DNA of 64,000 nt from Roseomonas aerilata DSM 19363. GTDB taxonomy: Bacteria; Pseudomonadota; Alphaproteobacteria; Acetobacterales; Acetobacteraceae. The stretch spans positions 124,001 through 188,000 of the forward strand of contig NZ_JONP01000004.1 in assembly GCF_000711725.1 (NCBI RefSeq), given 5' to 3'. This document shows, piece by piece, positions 27,960-37,534 of the stretch (positions are counted from its first letter, which is position 1; the number at the start of each line of letters is the position of its first letter). The translations under genes were made by a program, and so were the position numbers. Below the pieces are notes generated by a model. The model saw nothing but the letters and a program-made list of their open reading frames with translations. It was not told the origin of the DNA and did no database searches.

Positions 27960-28484
27960 TCAGCCGTCCAGGATCATGGCGGCATAGGTGGCCTCGGCCA
28001 CCACCACGCCATCGACCTTCGCCTCGGCCGAGAACTTCCAGACGTTACCGCGCTGGCGCTCCTTGGTGACGTGGACGCGCATCTGGTCGCCCGGCACCAC
28101 CGGCTTCCTGAACTTCGCCCCCTCGATCGACATGAAGTAGACGAGCTTGCCCCGCGCGCTCTCGCCCAGCGTCTCCACCACCAGCACGCCCGCGGTCTGG
28201 GCCATGCTCTCGATGATCATCACGCCGGGAAAGACGGGATGGCGCGGGAAGTGGCCCTGGAAGATGCCCTCGTTGATGGAGACGTTCTTGATGCCCGTGG
28301 CACTCGTGCCGGGAATGAAGTCCACCACGCGGTCCACGAGCAGGAAGGGGTAGCGATGCGGGATCGCCTCCATGATGCGGGCGATGTCGAGCACGTCCCG
28401 CGTACCGCCCGCCGGCTGCGCCTCCTTCGACGCGGCCCTGCTGCCGCCCCCGTCCCCGAGGACCTGACCTGTGCTGTCCGACAT
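27960..28484 (-). CDS. fabZ: 3-hydroxyacyl-ACP dehydratase FabZ
   Basis: FabZ dehydrates 3-hydroxyacyl-ACP in fatty acid elongation and competes with LpxA for the same substrate, which explains its place in the lpx operon. Catalytic His78 (QGHFPRHPVFPG) and Glu92 (IIESMAQTAG) sit in the hot-dog fold; IPHRYPFLLVDRV precedes them. From ATG 28484 it is 174 residues, with a ~28-residue N-terminal extension. A TTG at 28490 inside the lpxD stop would give two more residues; the ATG has the better-spaced AAGAG site. Confidence 0.96.
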   Translation of the reverse strand: MSDSTGQVLGDGGGSRAASKEAQPAGGTRDVLDIARIMEAIPHRYPFLLVDRVVDFIPGTSATGIKNVSINEGIFQGHFPRHPVFPGVMIIESMAQTAGVLVVETLGESARGKLVYFMSIEGAKFRKPVVPGDQMRVHVTKERQRGNVWKFSAEAKVDGVVVAEATYAAMILDG

Positions 28485-28486
28485 GC

Positions 28487-29539
28487 TCAATCGCTCTTCG
28501 TTTCGGGCATGCGGGCCGCTGCCTTCGATCGTCCCAGCTTCCGCATCGCGGCCGCAACCCGCAAGCCCTCCCTCGCGGGGATAGCCGGGAAGCCGAAGAC
28601 GTCCATTCCCTCCGGCACGTCGTTGATGACGCCCGACTTGGCGCCGACCCGCGCCCGGGAACCGATATTGAGATGGCCGGAAATACCGGCCTGCGCTGCG
28701 ACGACGACGAAGTCCCCGAGCACGGTGGAGCCGGAGATCCCGGCCTGGGCAACCAGCACGCAGCCGCGCCCGGTACGGACGTTATGGCCGATCATCACCT
28801 GGTCATCCAGCCGCGTGCCGGACCCGATGACCGTGTCGTTGCCCGAGCCGCGGTCGATACAGCTGTTGGCGCCGACCTCCACGTCGTCGCCCAGCAGCAC
28901 GCGGCCAAGCTGGGGCACCGTCACGTGCTCGCCCGTGCGCGCCGTGGCGAAGCCGAAGCCCTCGCTGCCGATCCGCGCGCCGGGGTTCAGCGTCACCCGG
29001 TCCCCGGCGATGCAGTGCGTGGCCGTAACATGCGACAGGATACGGCAATCCGCCCCGAAGACGCAGTTGGGGCCGATATGGGCATGGGGCCCGACGATGC
29101 AGCGCGGGCCAAGCACGGCCCCGGCCTCGACCACGGCATAGGGGCCGATCTCGCAGCCCTCGCCGATCACCGCCCCCTTCCCGACCACGGCCATCGGGTG
29201 GATGGCGCCGGACGCGACCGCGGGCGGATGAAGAAGGGTCGCGATGCGCGCGAAGGCGAGCACAGGGGCGGGGGAGACGAGCGCGACGGCGCCCTCCGGC
29301 ACCGCATGCGCGTTCGCCTCTGCCAGCACCACGGCGCCGGCACGGCTCTCCCTCAAGCTCGGCAGCCAGCGCCGACCCTCGAGGAAGGAGACATCGTCCG
29401 GCCCGGCGGATTGCAGGGTGGCGACGCTCGTGAACAGACGCCCCTCCACCCCTGCCGGCAGCGCGATACCGGCCGCCGCGGCCAGCTGCCCCAGCGTCAG
29501 GGGACCGGCCGAGGGATGGAAGCGAGGATCCGCCGCCAC
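28487..29539 (-). CDS. lpxD: UDP-3-O-(3-hydroxyacyl)glucosamine N-acyltransferase
   Basis: LpxD adds the second acyl chain to the lipid A precursor. The protein combines an N-terminal LpxD-specific domain (DVSFLEGRRWLPSL) with a hexapeptide beta-helix carrying catalytic His in QVMIGHNVRTG and a C-terminal GVINDVPEGMDVFGFPA turn. The start is GTG at 29539 (350 residues): the in-frame extension up to 29632 would run through the skp C-terminus and is proline-rich nonsense. The skp stop is five bases upstream. Confidence 0.95.
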   Translation of the reverse strand: MAADPRFHPSAGPLTLGQLAAAAGIALPAGVEGRLFTSVATLQSAGPDDVSFLEGRRWLPSLRESRAGAVVLAEANAHAVPEGAVALVSPAPVLAFARIATLLHPPAVASGAIHPMAVVGKGAVIGEGCEIGPYAVVEAGAVLGPRCIVGPHAHIGPNCVFGADCRILSHVTATHCIAGDRVTLNPGARIGSEGFGFATARTGEHVTVPQLGRVLLGDDVEVGANSCIDRGSGNDTVIGSGTRLDDQVMIGHNVRTGRGCVLVAQAGISGSTVLGDFVVVAAQAGISGHLNIGSRARVGAKSGVINDVPEGMDVFGFPAIPAREGLRVAAAMRKLGRSKAAARMPETKSD

Positions 29540-29543
29540 CGAC

Positions 29544-30377
29544 TTAGCGGCGGGGCTGCTGCGCCGCCGGCGCGGCGGGCTGGGCGGCGGGGGCGGCAGG
29601 CCGGGCGGCAGCGGGTGCGGCCGGAGCGGCACCGCCCTGGGCGGCCGGCTGGGCCGGGGCCTGGCCCTCGGGCGGAAGCGTCACGCTGCGGAGCACGCGG
29701 TTCACCTGCTGGCTGATCTCGTCCGTCAGGTCGAAGGGCGCGTCATTGAAGATCACGAGCGGGCGCGGCAGCACGAGGTTCACGTTCCGGCTGGCGGCCA
29801 CCTGGCGGATCACCACGGCCAGCGCCTGCTCGATCTCGCCGAGCGCGGCCTGGGCCACCTGCTCGATGGCGCGGGAACGGTCGCGGAAGACGCGCTGGCT
29901 GTCGGTGATGCGCTCCTGCAGCTCGCGCTCGCGCTGGCGCAGCTGGTCGGGGTTCATCGTCGCGCGCTGGTTGGCGAGCGTTGTCTGCTCCTCACGCCAG
30001 CGGGTCTGCTCGCGCTGCAGGTCGTCGTTCAGGCGCTGCCGGCGGCGCTCCACCTCCTCGCGCACGCCGTTGAAGGCGGTCGAGTTCCGCTGGATCTCCG
30101 GCACGTCCACAATGCCGATGACGGCGGCCGGCGGCGGCTGGCCGGGCGGGAGCGGCGCGGGGTTGGGCTGGGGCGGGCGCTGGGCCTGCTGCGGCGGGCG
30201 CTGCTGCTGCTGGGGCGGCCGCGACGGCTGCTGGGCAGGCCGCGCGGCGCCGCCGCCACCGCCACCCGGCGGGATAAAGAAGCCGGGGTCGGACTGCGCG
30301 AGCGCGGGCCCACCCGCCGAGAGGACGGGGATGAGCAGGGCCGCCAAGGCTGCGATCGCGGGGCGCGCGGACATCAT
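29544..30377 (-). CDS. skp: OmpH/Skp-family periplasmic chaperone with low-complexity linkers
   Basis: Skp trimers hold unfolded outer-membrane proteins between Sec and the Bam complex. The 277-residue product has a signal peptide (about 1-27, ending ALAQ), then an unusual Gly/Pro/Gln-rich stretch (about 35-82), then the Skp core: GIVDVPEIQRNSTAFNGVREEVERR, a long charged coiled coil, and VNLVLPRPLVIFNDAPFDLTDEI. The last ~45 residues are Ala/Pro/Gln repeats. The core is ~160 residues, as in other Skp proteins; both flanking low-complexity segments are extra. It lies between bamA and lpxD as usual. Confidence 0.9.
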   Translation of the reverse strand: MMSARPAIAALAALLIPVLSAGGPALAQSDPGFFIPPGGGGGGAARPAQQPSRPPQQQQRPPQQAQRPPQPNPAPLPPGQPPPAAVIGIVDVPEIQRNSTAFNGVREEVERRRQRLNDDLQREQTRWREEQTTLANQRATMNPDQLRQRERELQERITDSQRVFRDRSRAIEQVAQAALGEIEQALAVVIRQVAASRNVNLVLPRPLVIFNDAPFDLTDEISQQVNRVLRSVTLPPEGQAPAQPAAQGGAAPAAPAAARPAAPAAQPAAPAAQQPRR

Positions 30378-30399
30378 TCGTGCTCCAGTCTCTTCGATC

Positions 30400-32808
30400 T
30401 CAGAACCGCGTGCCGAAGCCGAAGCGGAAGATCTGCGTGGTGTCGTAGCTCTTCTTCACCACCGCCTTGCCGAAGTCGAGGTTGATCAGCCCGAAGGGGC
30501 TGCGCCAGGACACGCCAACGCCGGTGCCGACGCGCGGGGAGGAGTCATCCGCGATGTTCGGCCCGCTGGAAGAGCCGCTGAGGCCGCCCACGTCCACGAA
30601 GGCGCGGCCAGTGATGCCGATCTCCTCGGGGACGGGCAGCGGGAAGCGGAACTCGGTCGTCTGGGTATAGAGGAAGCGGCCGCCAAGGCTGTCGCGGGTG
30701 CCGTTCGGGGTGATGTCGCGTGGGCCAGCGCCGGCCGTCTGGAAGCCGCGCAGGTTCTCGCCGCCGAGGAAGAAGCGGTCCACGATCCGCTCCCGCTTGC
30801 CGCCGAAGGGCTCGAGGTAGCCGACCGAGCCCTGCAGCGCGAGCACGTAGTTCGGGTCGCCCAGCAGCCGCTCGAAGGGGATGAAGTAGGCGCCGTCCAC
30901 GCGGCCGCGGACATAGTTCACGTCGCCGCCGAGGCCGGCCACGTCCGTGCCGACGCGCACGAGGTATCCGCTGTGCGGGTCGAGGCGGCTGTCGCGCCGG
31001 TCGTAGGTGAGCGTCTGCCCCACCTGGGAAAGCAGCGTCTCGCCCCTCTGCTCCTGGATGTAGCGGGAGGCGCCGGTGACGATGTCGTAGATGTTGCGCT
31101 GCGCGAGCGTGTAGCTGAAGGACTGGCGCAGGAACTCGTTGTACTCGTAGCCGGCGCGCAGCGCGAAACCGTAGCGGCGCTCGCGATAGCCCGAGTAAGT
31201 CGTGAGGTCGCGGTTGATGTAGAACACGTCCGCGCCCACCGCGAGGTTGCGATCGAGGAAGGACGGGTCCGTCACCGAGAAGTCGAGCTGGCTGCGCCGC
31301 TGGGCGAGCACGCCGTTAAGGCGCGCGTCGATGCCGGTGCCGAGCAGGTTGCGCTCGCGCAGCCCCACATCGGCCAGCGCGCCCGCATCCGTGGAGTAGC
31401 CGCCGCCGAGCGAGACCTCGCCGGTCGCGCGCTCGGTCACGCCGGTGGTCAGGATCACACGGTCCGGCGCGGAGCCGGGCGTGGTGTTGATCGTCGCGTC
31501 GCTGAAGTAGCCGAGGTCGCGGATGCGCTGGCGGGAACGGCGCACCTGCGCCGCGTTGAAGGCGTCGCCCTCAGCGAGGCGGAACTCGCGCCGGATCACG
31601 CGGTCCTGGGTGCGGACATTGCCGGTCACGTCGACGCGCTCGACGTAGAGGCGGTTGCCCTCCTTCACCTCAAAGGTGATGTCGATCGTGCCGCGCTCGG
31701 TGTTGCGCACAACGCGCGGCGTGACCTCCACGAAGGGAGCGCCAAGCGCGTTGGCGCGGTCCGACATGGTCTCGGCAATCCGCTCGACCGCCTCGCCGTC
31801 ATACTGGTCGCCGCTCGAGATGTTCACCTCGGGACGAAGCTGGTCGGCCGTCACGCTGCGCAGCGAGGAGGTCGTCTCGACCTTGCCGAAGCGGTAGCGC
31901 CGCCCCTCGTCCACCACGTAGGTGACGAAGAAGCCCGTGCGATCCGGCGTCAGCTCGGCGGAGCTGGCGGTGACGTTCACGTCCGCGAAGCCCTGGCGGA
32001 GATAGAAGCGGCGCAGCAGCTCTCGGTCGAAGTTCAGGCGCTCGGGGTCGTAGGTGTCGCTCGTGCTGAGCGGGCGGTACCAGGCGGCCTCGCGCGTCGC
32101 CACGATCTCCTTCAGCCGGCTGTCCGAGTAGGACCGGTTGCCGACGAAGTTGATCCGGGTAATGAGCGCGACCTCGCCCTCGTTCACCTCGAAGACCACG
32201 TCCACCCGGTTCTGGTCGAGGCGGATGATCTTCGGCTCCACCGTGGCGGAGAGCCGCCCGCGGCTCGCGTAGAGGTCCAGCACCCGGGAACGGTCCGACT
32301 GCGCAGCCTGGGGCGTGAAGACCGAGCGGGCGCGGAGCTGCACGGCGTTGCGCAGCACGTCGTCGCTGAGCTTGCTGTTCCCCTCGAAGGCCACCCGGTT
32401 GACGATCGGGTTCTCCTCCACCTGCACCTGGATCCGGTCCCCCTGGCGGGAGACGCGCACATCGCGGAACAGGCCGGTGGCGTAGAGCGTGCGGAGCGAC
32501 CGGTCCAGCCGGTCCTCCTCGAAGGCGTCGCCGGGCTGCAGCAGCATGTAGGAGCGAATCGTGTCCGCCTCGATGCGCTGGTTGCCCTGCACGTCGATCG
32601 CCTGGACCGTGCCCGAAGCGGGCCGTGCCTGCCGGGCGGGAAGCGCGCGGCCGGCAGCCGGGCGCGCGGCCACGGGGCGGGCGGTGCCTCGCTGGGCGGC
32701 GCGGGGCTCGGGGCCGCGCGGCTGCGCCTCCGCGCCGGAGGTGACCATGACGGGAACGAGGCAAGTGGCGGCCAGGAGGACGGCCCGGGAGAAAGGCGTG
32801 ACTTGCAA
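30400..32808 (-). CDS. bamA: Outer-membrane protein assembly factor BamA
   Basis: BamA is the core of the outer-membrane beta-barrel insertion machine. From TTG 32808 the protein is 802 residues: signal peptide (FSRAVLLAATCLVPVMVTSGAEA), a short Pro/Arg-rich spacer, five POTRA domains (about 55-430) and the C-terminal 16-strand barrel with the VRGF-type loop (ENLRGFQTAG) and terminal Phe (RFGFGTRF). TTG is chosen because AGGA lies seven bases upstream and the signal peptide begins there; the longer ORF to 33093 has no signal-like start. It precedes skp by 22 bases. Confidence 0.95.
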   Translation of the reverse strand: MQVTPFSRAVLLAATCLVPVMVTSGAEAQPRGPEPRAAQRGTARPVAARPAAGRALPARQARPASGTVQAIDVQGNQRIEADTIRSYMLLQPGDAFEEDRLDRSLRTLYATGLFRDVRVSRQGDRIQVQVEENPIVNRVAFEGNSKLSDDVLRNAVQLRARSVFTPQAAQSDRSRVLDLYASRGRLSATVEPKIIRLDQNRVDVVFEVNEGEVALITRINFVGNRSYSDSRLKEIVATREAAWYRPLSTSDTYDPERLNFDRELLRRFYLRQGFADVNVTASSAELTPDRTGFFVTYVVDEGRRYRFGKVETTSSLRSVTADQLRPEVNISSGDQYDGEAVERIAETMSDRANALGAPFVEVTPRVVRNTERGTIDITFEVKEGNRLYVERVDVTGNVRTQDRVIRREFRLAEGDAFNAAQVRRSRQRIRDLGYFSDATINTTPGSAPDRVILTTGVTERATGEVSLGGGYSTDAGALADVGLRERNLLGTGIDARLNGVLAQRRSQLDFSVTDPSFLDRNLAVGADVFYINRDLTTYSGYRERRYGFALRAGYEYNEFLRQSFSYTLAQRNIYDIVTGASRYIQEQRGETLLSQVGQTLTYDRRDSRLDPHSGYLVRVGTDVAGLGGDVNYVRGRVDGAYFIPFERLLGDPNYVLALQGSVGYLEPFGGKRERIVDRFFLGGENLRGFQTAGAGPRDITPNGTRDSLGGRFLYTQTTEFRFPLPVPEEIGITGRAFVDVGGLSGSSSGPNIADDSSPRVGTGVGVSWRSPFGLINLDFGKAVVKKSYDTTQIFRFGFGTRF

Positions 32809-32950
32809 GGCGTGATCCTGTGCCGGCGTTTCCGGGTCGCGGGGCTGGAGGCCCGCGACGGCGCCGCAACCTAGCGACAAGGGCCGTGCGTTGCCACCCC
32901 CGGCCGAGGTTGCGGCCGGGGGTGAGAAAAATTTACGCCCGGCCGTGCTC

Positions 32951-34078
32951 TCAGCCGAAGAGGCCGTGCACCCAGCGGAACAGGCCGAAGTTCGAGAGGT
33001 CGTTCCATGTGGCGAAGATGAACAGAGTCGCCAGCACCGCGAGCCCCGCCCGGAAGCCGTATTCCACCGCCCGCGGCGGCAACGGCCGGCCACGCAGCGC
33101 CTCGATCGCGTAGAAAACCAGATGCCCGCCGTCGAGCACCGGAATCGGGAAGAGGTTGATCAGCGCGAGGTTGACCGAGAGGATCGCCATGAACGTCACG
33201 AGGCTGGAGAGCCCAAGGCTGGCCACCTGCCCGGAGAGCTGAGCGATCCGCAGCGGCCCGCCGAGTTCCTCCGTGCCCCGCTGACCCGCGATCATCTGCC
33301 AGATGCCGCCGAGCGTCTGCACCGTGATCTCGCCCGTGTAGGCGATGCCGCCCCAGATCGCCGAGAGCGGGTCCGTCCGCTCATAGACCGGCGCCCCGCC
33401 GCCGATGCCGAGCAGCCCGACCGGCGCCGCGCCCTCCGCTGCGCCGGCACGGGGCTGCGGGGTCACGGTCACGCTCATCTCCCGCCCCTCGCGCAGCAGG
33501 TGGAGCTGAATCGGCTGGTTGGCGCGCGGTTGGACGTAGGCCTGCACCTGCTCGAAGCGCGTGACCGGCGTTTCGTCGAGCGAGACGATGCGGTCGCCGA
33601 CCATCACCCCCGCCCGCTCCGCCGCGCCGCCCGCCACCACGGAGGCGACGCTGGTGGTGCCGACCGGACGGCCCACAGCCATGAAGAGCGCGGCGAAGAG
33701 CACGGCCGCGAGGACGAAGTTGGCAGCCGGCCCCGCCGCGACGACGATCGCGCGGTCGAGCACGGACTTGTCGTGGAAGCGCGGCCCCCGCGGGTCGTGC
33801 CCGGCGGGCGCATCGACCGAATCGGTCACGTCGCCCGGCCCTTCCTGCCCGTAGAGCTTCACGTAACCGCCGAGCGGCAGCCATCCGATCTGCCACTCCG
33901 TCCCGCGCCGGTCCGTCCAGGCGGCGATGCGGCGGCCGAAGCCGATGGAGAAGCGCTCGACATAGATGCCGCGCCAGCGGGCGGCGGCGTAGTGGCCCAA
34001 CTCGTGGAAGAAGACGAGCACGCCCAGGACCACGACGAAGGCCAGGATGGTGCGGAAGGGATCGGGAAGGAACTGCAC
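32951..34078 (-). CDS. rseP: RseP-type site-2 intramembrane metalloprotease
   Basis: RseP cleaves anti-sigma factors within the membrane during envelope stress. From GTG 34078 the 375-residue protein has the zinc site HELGH (residues 25-29) in the first helix, the WLPLGGYVKLYG segment, one PDZ domain (about 140-220, against two in E. coli) and the LDG motif in FPIPVLDGGHL with the third zinc ligand. It sits between dxr and bamA as in nearly all proteobacteria. No matching anti-sigma gene is in the window. Confidence 0.95.
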   Translation of the reverse strand: MQFLPDPFRTILAFVVVLGVLVFFHELGHYAAARWRGIYVERFSIGFGRRIAAWTDRRGTEWQIGWLPLGGYVKLYGQEGPGDVTDSVDAPAGHDPRGPRFHDKSVLDRAIVVAAGPAANFVLAAVLFAALFMAVGRPVGTTSVASVVAGGAAERAGVMVGDRIVSLDETPVTRFEQVQAYVQPRANQPIQLHLLREGREMSVTVTPQPRAGAAEGAAPVGLLGIGGGAPVYERTDPLSAIWGGIAYTGEITVQTLGGIWQMIAGQRGTEELGGPLRIAQLSGQVASLGLSSLVTFMAILSVNLALINLFPIPVLDGGHLVFYAIEALRGRPLPPRAVEYGFRAGLAVLATLFIFATWNDLSNFGLFRWVHGLFG

Positions 34079-34109
34079 CGGGGTCTCTCTGGCTGTTCGG
34101 CTTGCTGGA

Positions 34110-35279
34110 TCAGGCGGGGGCGTGAAGGCTGCTGGCGATGCGCTCCGCCTCAGCCCGGGCGGCGGCATCGAGGTCGATCACGGCGTCGAGGCTCGCCACG
34201 GGCGGGGTGCCGAGGCGCTCCATCGTTTCCTCGACGACGCGGGCGATGTCGAGGAAGCCGAGGCGGCGCGAGAGGAAGCGCGCCACCGCCACCTCGTTCG
34301 CCGCATTGAGGATGGTGGGGGCGCCACCTCCGGCCAGCAAGGCCTCCCGCGCGAGGCGCAGCGCGGGGAAGCGGACGGGATCGGGCGCGGAGAACTCCAG
34401 GCGCCCCAGCGCGGCCAGGTCCAGCCGCGCCACGTCGGCCCGCATCCGGTTCGGCCAGGCGAGGGCATGGGCGATCGGCGTGCGCATATCGGGCGTTCCG
34501 AGCTGCGCCAGCAACGAGCCATCCGCGTACTGCACGAGGCCGTGGACCGCCGACTGCGGGTGCACCAGCACCTCGATCCTGTCCGGCGACACGGGAAAAA
34601 GCCGCGCCGCCTCGATCAGCTCCAGCCCCTTGTTGAACATGGTGGCGCTGTCGATGCTGATCTTCGCGCCCATGGACCAGACGGGGTGGCGCACCGCCTG
34701 CTCAGGGGTCGCCGCTCGCATTTCGGCGAGGCTGGCCGTGCGGAACGGCCCGCCGGAGGCCGTAAGGATGATCCGCTCCACCATCGCGGGGTCGCGGGCG
34801 TCGAGGGCCTGGAAGATGGCATTGTGCTCGGAATCGACCGGCAGCAGCGTCGCGCCGGCGTCCCGGACCGCGCGCAGGAAGATCTCGCCGGCGCAGACCA
34901 ACGCCTCCTTGTTGGCCAGCGCCAGCGTGCCGCCCCGCCGCAGCGCCGCGAGCGCCGGATGCAGCCCCGCCGCGCCGACGATGGCGGCCATGGTCCAGTC
35001 CGCCGGCCGCGCCGCGGCCTCGATCACCGCCTCCGGTCCGGCCGCGGCCTCGATGCCGCTCCCCGCCAGGGCCTCGCGCAGCGCCGGCAGCCCGGCTGGG
35101 TCCGCCAGCACGGCGATTCGCGCCCGCAGCCGCCGGGCCGTTTCCGCCAGGGCCGCGGCATCGCGCCCGGCGACCAGCGCCTCCACTGCGAAGGCTCCCT
35201 CGGGCGCGGCCTCCAGCAGGGCCGTGGTGGAGCGCCCGACCGAGCCGGTGGCGCCGAGGATGGTTACGGTGCGCGTCAT
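34110..35279 (-). CDS. dxr: 1-deoxy-D-xylulose 5-phosphate reductoisomerase
   Basis: Dxr forms MEP from DXP, the committed step of non-mevalonate isoprenoid synthesis. The 389-residue product has the NADPH-binding [12 protein letters not shown], the metal- and substrate-binding [22 protein letters not shown], the catalytic loop [23 protein letters not shown], and [15 protein letters not shown] 35279 gives the normal MTRTVTILG start; upstream in-frame residues are unlike the family. uppS, which uses the final isoprenoid products, is nearby. Confidence 0.97.
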   Translation of the reverse strand: MTRTVTILGATGSVGRSTTALLEAAPEGAFAVEALVAGRDAAALAETARRLRARIAVLADPAGLPALREALAGSGIEAAAGPEAVIEAAARPADWTMAAIVGAAGLHPALAALRRGGTLALANKEALVCAGEIFLRAVRDAGATLLPVDSEHNAIFQALDARDPAMVERIILTASGGPFRTASLAEMRAATPEQAVRHPVWSMGAKISIDSATMFNKGLELIEAARLFPVSPDRIEVLVHPQSAVHGLVQYADGSLLAQLGTPDMRTPIAHALAWPNRMRADVARLDLAALGRLEFSAPDPVRFPALRLAREALLAGGGAPTILNAANEVAVARFLSRRLGFLDIARVVEETMERLGTPPVASLDAVIDLDAAARAEAERIASSLHAPA

Positions 35280-35310
35280 GGCGTCGCCCCCGGGGTTAGG
35301 GTGGGGAAGG

Positions 35311-36186
35311 TCAGCGCCACAGCGCGCCGCCATAGCCGATCAGCAGCGCCAGAAGCATGGCGGCCGGGGCGGCGGCCAGCAGCCCGTCCAGCCGGTCGAG
35401 CAACCCGCCATGACCGGGGATGAGGCTGGAGGTGTCCTTGACCTTGAAGTGCCGCTTGATCGCGGATTCGAGGAGGTCGCCGGCCTGGGTGGCGACGGCC
35501 AGCACCGCCGCCGCGGCCGCCGCGCGGAAGAAGCTGCCGGGTGCGAGCTGCAGGGCCACGAAGCCGCCGATGACCATGGCCAGCAGCAGCCCGCCGGCCG
35601 CCCCGGTCCAGGTCTTGGCCGGCGAGACCTGCGGCCAGAGCAGCGGCCCGCCGAGGGCCCGGCCAGCCAGATAGGCGCCGATATCGCTCGCCCAGACGAC
35701 GAGGAGGAGGAAGAGAAGATTCGCCCGCCCGGCCTCGTTCTCGTGCCGCAGTTCGATGAGGCAGAGGCCGGCGATGCCGATGTAGAGCACCCCGAGCGCA
35801 AGCCGCAGGCTTGGCTGAGCCGGCCGGTCGCGGTCGCGCATCCCTGCCGCGAAGGCCCAGGTCAGCAGGAAACCCGCCCCCAGCACCGCCCAGGCCGCGA
35901 GCGGGTATTCCATCACCGCCAGCGTCCCGGCGATGAACACGGCCACCGGCACCCCCGCGCCCGGCAGGGTGCGCGCGCGCATCCCGCAGAGATGCACCCA
36001 TTCCCAGGTCAGGATGGCCGCGCCGAGGGCGAGGAGAAAGGTATAGGCATTCGCGCCGAGCCAGACGCAGAGAAGCGCGCAGGGTGCCAGCACGATGGCC
36101 GAGAGCACCCGCTTGCGCAGGTCCCGCCAGTTCTTCCCGGGCTTGGCCGCCGGCGCGGCCTCCGGCGCGGTGCCCGCGTCCGCCAC
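35311..36186 (-). CDS. cdsA: Phosphatidate cytidylyltransferase
   Basis: CdsA makes CDP-diacylglycerol, the precursor of all phospholipids, in the inner membrane. The 291-residue protein has about seven membrane helices and the family signature at its C-terminal half: [35 protein letters not shown], then the second signature [18 protein letters not shown] and [11 protein letters not shown]. The start is uncertain; GTG 36186, five bases after the uppS stop, is the first reasonable codon in frame, followed by a short Ala-rich tail before the first helix. Confidence 0.93.
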   Translation of the reverse strand: MADAGTAPEAAPAAKPGKNWRDLRKRVLSAIVLAPCALLCVWLGANAYTFLLALGAAILTWEWVHLCGMRARTLPGAGVPVAVFIAGTLAVMEYPLAAWAVLGAGFLLTWAFAAGMRDRDRPAQPSLRLALGVLYIGIAGLCLIELRHENEAGRANLLFLLLVVWASDIGAYLAGRALGGPLLWPQVSPAKTWTGAAGGLLLAMVIGGFVALQLAPGSFFRAAAAAAVLAVATQAGDLLESAIKRHFKVKDTSSLIPGHGGLLDRLDGLLAAAPAAMLLALLIGYGGALWR

Positions 36187-36190
36187 CGCC

Positions 36191-36937
36191 TCAGCCGGTC
36201 CGGGCGCCGAAACGCCGGTCGCGGCGCTGGAACTCGGCGACGGCCTCGCGCAGATGGGTGGCGTCGTAGTCGGGCCAGAGCACGGGCTGGAAGACCAGCT
36301 CGGCATAGGCGCACTGCCAGAGAAGAAAGTTCGACAGCCGGCTCTCGCCGGAGGTGCGGATGATGAGGTCCGGGTCCGGCATGCCCGCCGTGTCGAGATG
36401 CGCGGCGAGGCTCGCCTCGTCGATATGCGCCTCGTCGATCTCGCCGCTCGCCACGCGACGGGCCAGGGCGCGGGCGGCCTTCACCAGCTCCGCCCGCCCG
36501 CCATAGGAAAGGGCCACGTTGAGGTTCAGCCGCGTGTTGCCGGCCGTGACGGCCTCCGCGCGGGCGATCTCGGCCTGCATGCCCGGCCCGAAGGCCGTGC
36601 GGTCCCCGATGACGCGCAGGCGGACGCCCTTCTCGACCAGCTGCCCCACCTCGTGGCGGAGGTAGTGGCGCATCAGCCCCGTCAGGTCCCGAACCTCGTC
36701 CGCCGGGCGGCGCCAATTCTCGCTGCTGAAGGCGAAGAGGGTGAGCCAGGAGATGCCCATGTCGCCAGCCGCCTCGATCAGCCGGCGCGTGGCCTCCGCC
36801 CCCGCCTTGTGGCCGAGCGCCCGGGGCACGCCGCGGGCCGCTGCCCAGCGGCCGTTGCCGTCCATGATCACCCCCACATGAAGGGGGGCGGCGGGGGTCT
36901 CCCCCCTCACTCGTTTGGTCTGCGTGGCGGCGCTCAT
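36191..36937 (-). CDS. uppS: Isoprenyl transferase (undecaprenyl diphosphate synthase)
   Basis: UppS condenses isopentenyl diphosphate into the C55 carrier lipid for peptidoglycan and LPS. The 248-residue cis-prenyltransferase shows VIMDGNGRWAAARG (catalytic Asp in MDGNGRW), HKAGAEATRRLIEA, LFAFSSENWRRP, and DLIIRTSGESRLSNFLLWQ with the conserved RTSGE-RLSNF. It follows frr by 14 bases in the standard frr-uppS-cdsA-dxr order. Confidence 0.97.
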   Translation of the reverse strand: MSAATQTKRVRGETPAAPLHVGVIMDGNGRWAAARGVPRALGHKAGAEATRRLIEAAGDMGISWLTLFAFSSENWRRPADEVRDLTGLMRHYLRHEVGQLVEKGVRLRVIGDRTAFGPGMQAEIARAEAVTAGNTRLNLNVALSYGGRAELVKAARALARRVASGEIDEAHIDEASLAAHLDTAGMPDPDLIIRTSGESRLSNFLLWQCAYAELVFQPVLWPDYDATHLREAVAEFQRRDRRFGARTG

Positions 36938-36951
36938 GAGGATACGGCCGC

Positions 36952-37524
36952 TCAGACGGCCTTGATGTCCTTTTCCTTCTCCGCGTAAGCCGCGTCCACC
37001 TTCTTCACGTACTCATCGGTCAGCTTCTGCACGTCGTCGGACCAGCGCTTGGCGTCGTCCTTCGAGATCTCGGACTTCGTCTCCCAGCCCTTGATCGTCT
37101 CCATCCCGTCGCGGCGGACGCCGCGGATGGAGACCTTGTTCGCCTCGGCGTACTTGGCCGCCTGCTTGGCCAGGTCGTTGCGGCGCTCCTGCGTCAGCGG
37201 CGGCAGGGGAACGCGGATCACCTGGCCCTCGGCCTGCGGGTTGAGGCCGAGATTGGCGTCACGGATGGCCACCTCCACCGCCTTGGTCACCGACTTGTCC
37301 CAGACCTGCACCGACAGCAGCCCAGGGCCGGCGACAGATATATTGGCCACCTGGCTCAGCGGCTGGTTCGTGCCATAGGCCTCGACCCGGATCGGCTCCA
37401 GCAGCGCCGGGCTGGCACGGCCGGTGCGGAGGCCGGTGAACTCCTTGCGCAGGGTCTCCAGCGCGCCATCCATGCGGCGCACCAGATCCTTGCGAAGCTC
37501 GGGGAAGTCGGGGGGAGCGGCCAT
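36952..37524 (-). CDS. frr: Ribosome recycling factor
   Basis: RRF splits post-termination ribosomes with EF-G. The 190-residue product is slightly longer than the 185 of E. coli and retains FTGLRTGRASPALLEPIRVEAYG, PLSQVANISV, IRVPLPPLTQERRNDLAKQA and the C-terminal coiled-coil DAKRWSDDVQKLTDEYVKKVD. It is ten bases after pyrH and fourteen before uppS, so it is co-transcribed with both. Confidence 0.97.
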   Translation of the reverse strand: MAAPPDFPELRKDLVRRMDGALETLRKEFTGLRTGRASPALLEPIRVEAYGTNQPLSQVANISVAGPGLLSVQVWDKSVTKAVEVAIRDANLGLNPQAEGQVIRVPLPPLTQERRNDLAKQAAKYAEANKVSIRGVRRDGMETIKGWETKSEISKDDAKRWSDDVQKLTDEYVKKVDAAYAEKEKDIKAV

Positions 37525-37534
37525 GGGGTGTCCC

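Noticed and set aside
28487-29632. Longer lpxD start at 29632
   Set aside because: The added residues (Pro/Arg-rich) are the skp tail read in another frame; GTG 29539 gives the normal length.
29746-32874. 1042-codon open frame on the plus strand
   Set aside because: Antisense to skp and bamA; repetitive His/Asp/Glu/Val composition typical of reversed codons, no ribosome-binding site and no family.
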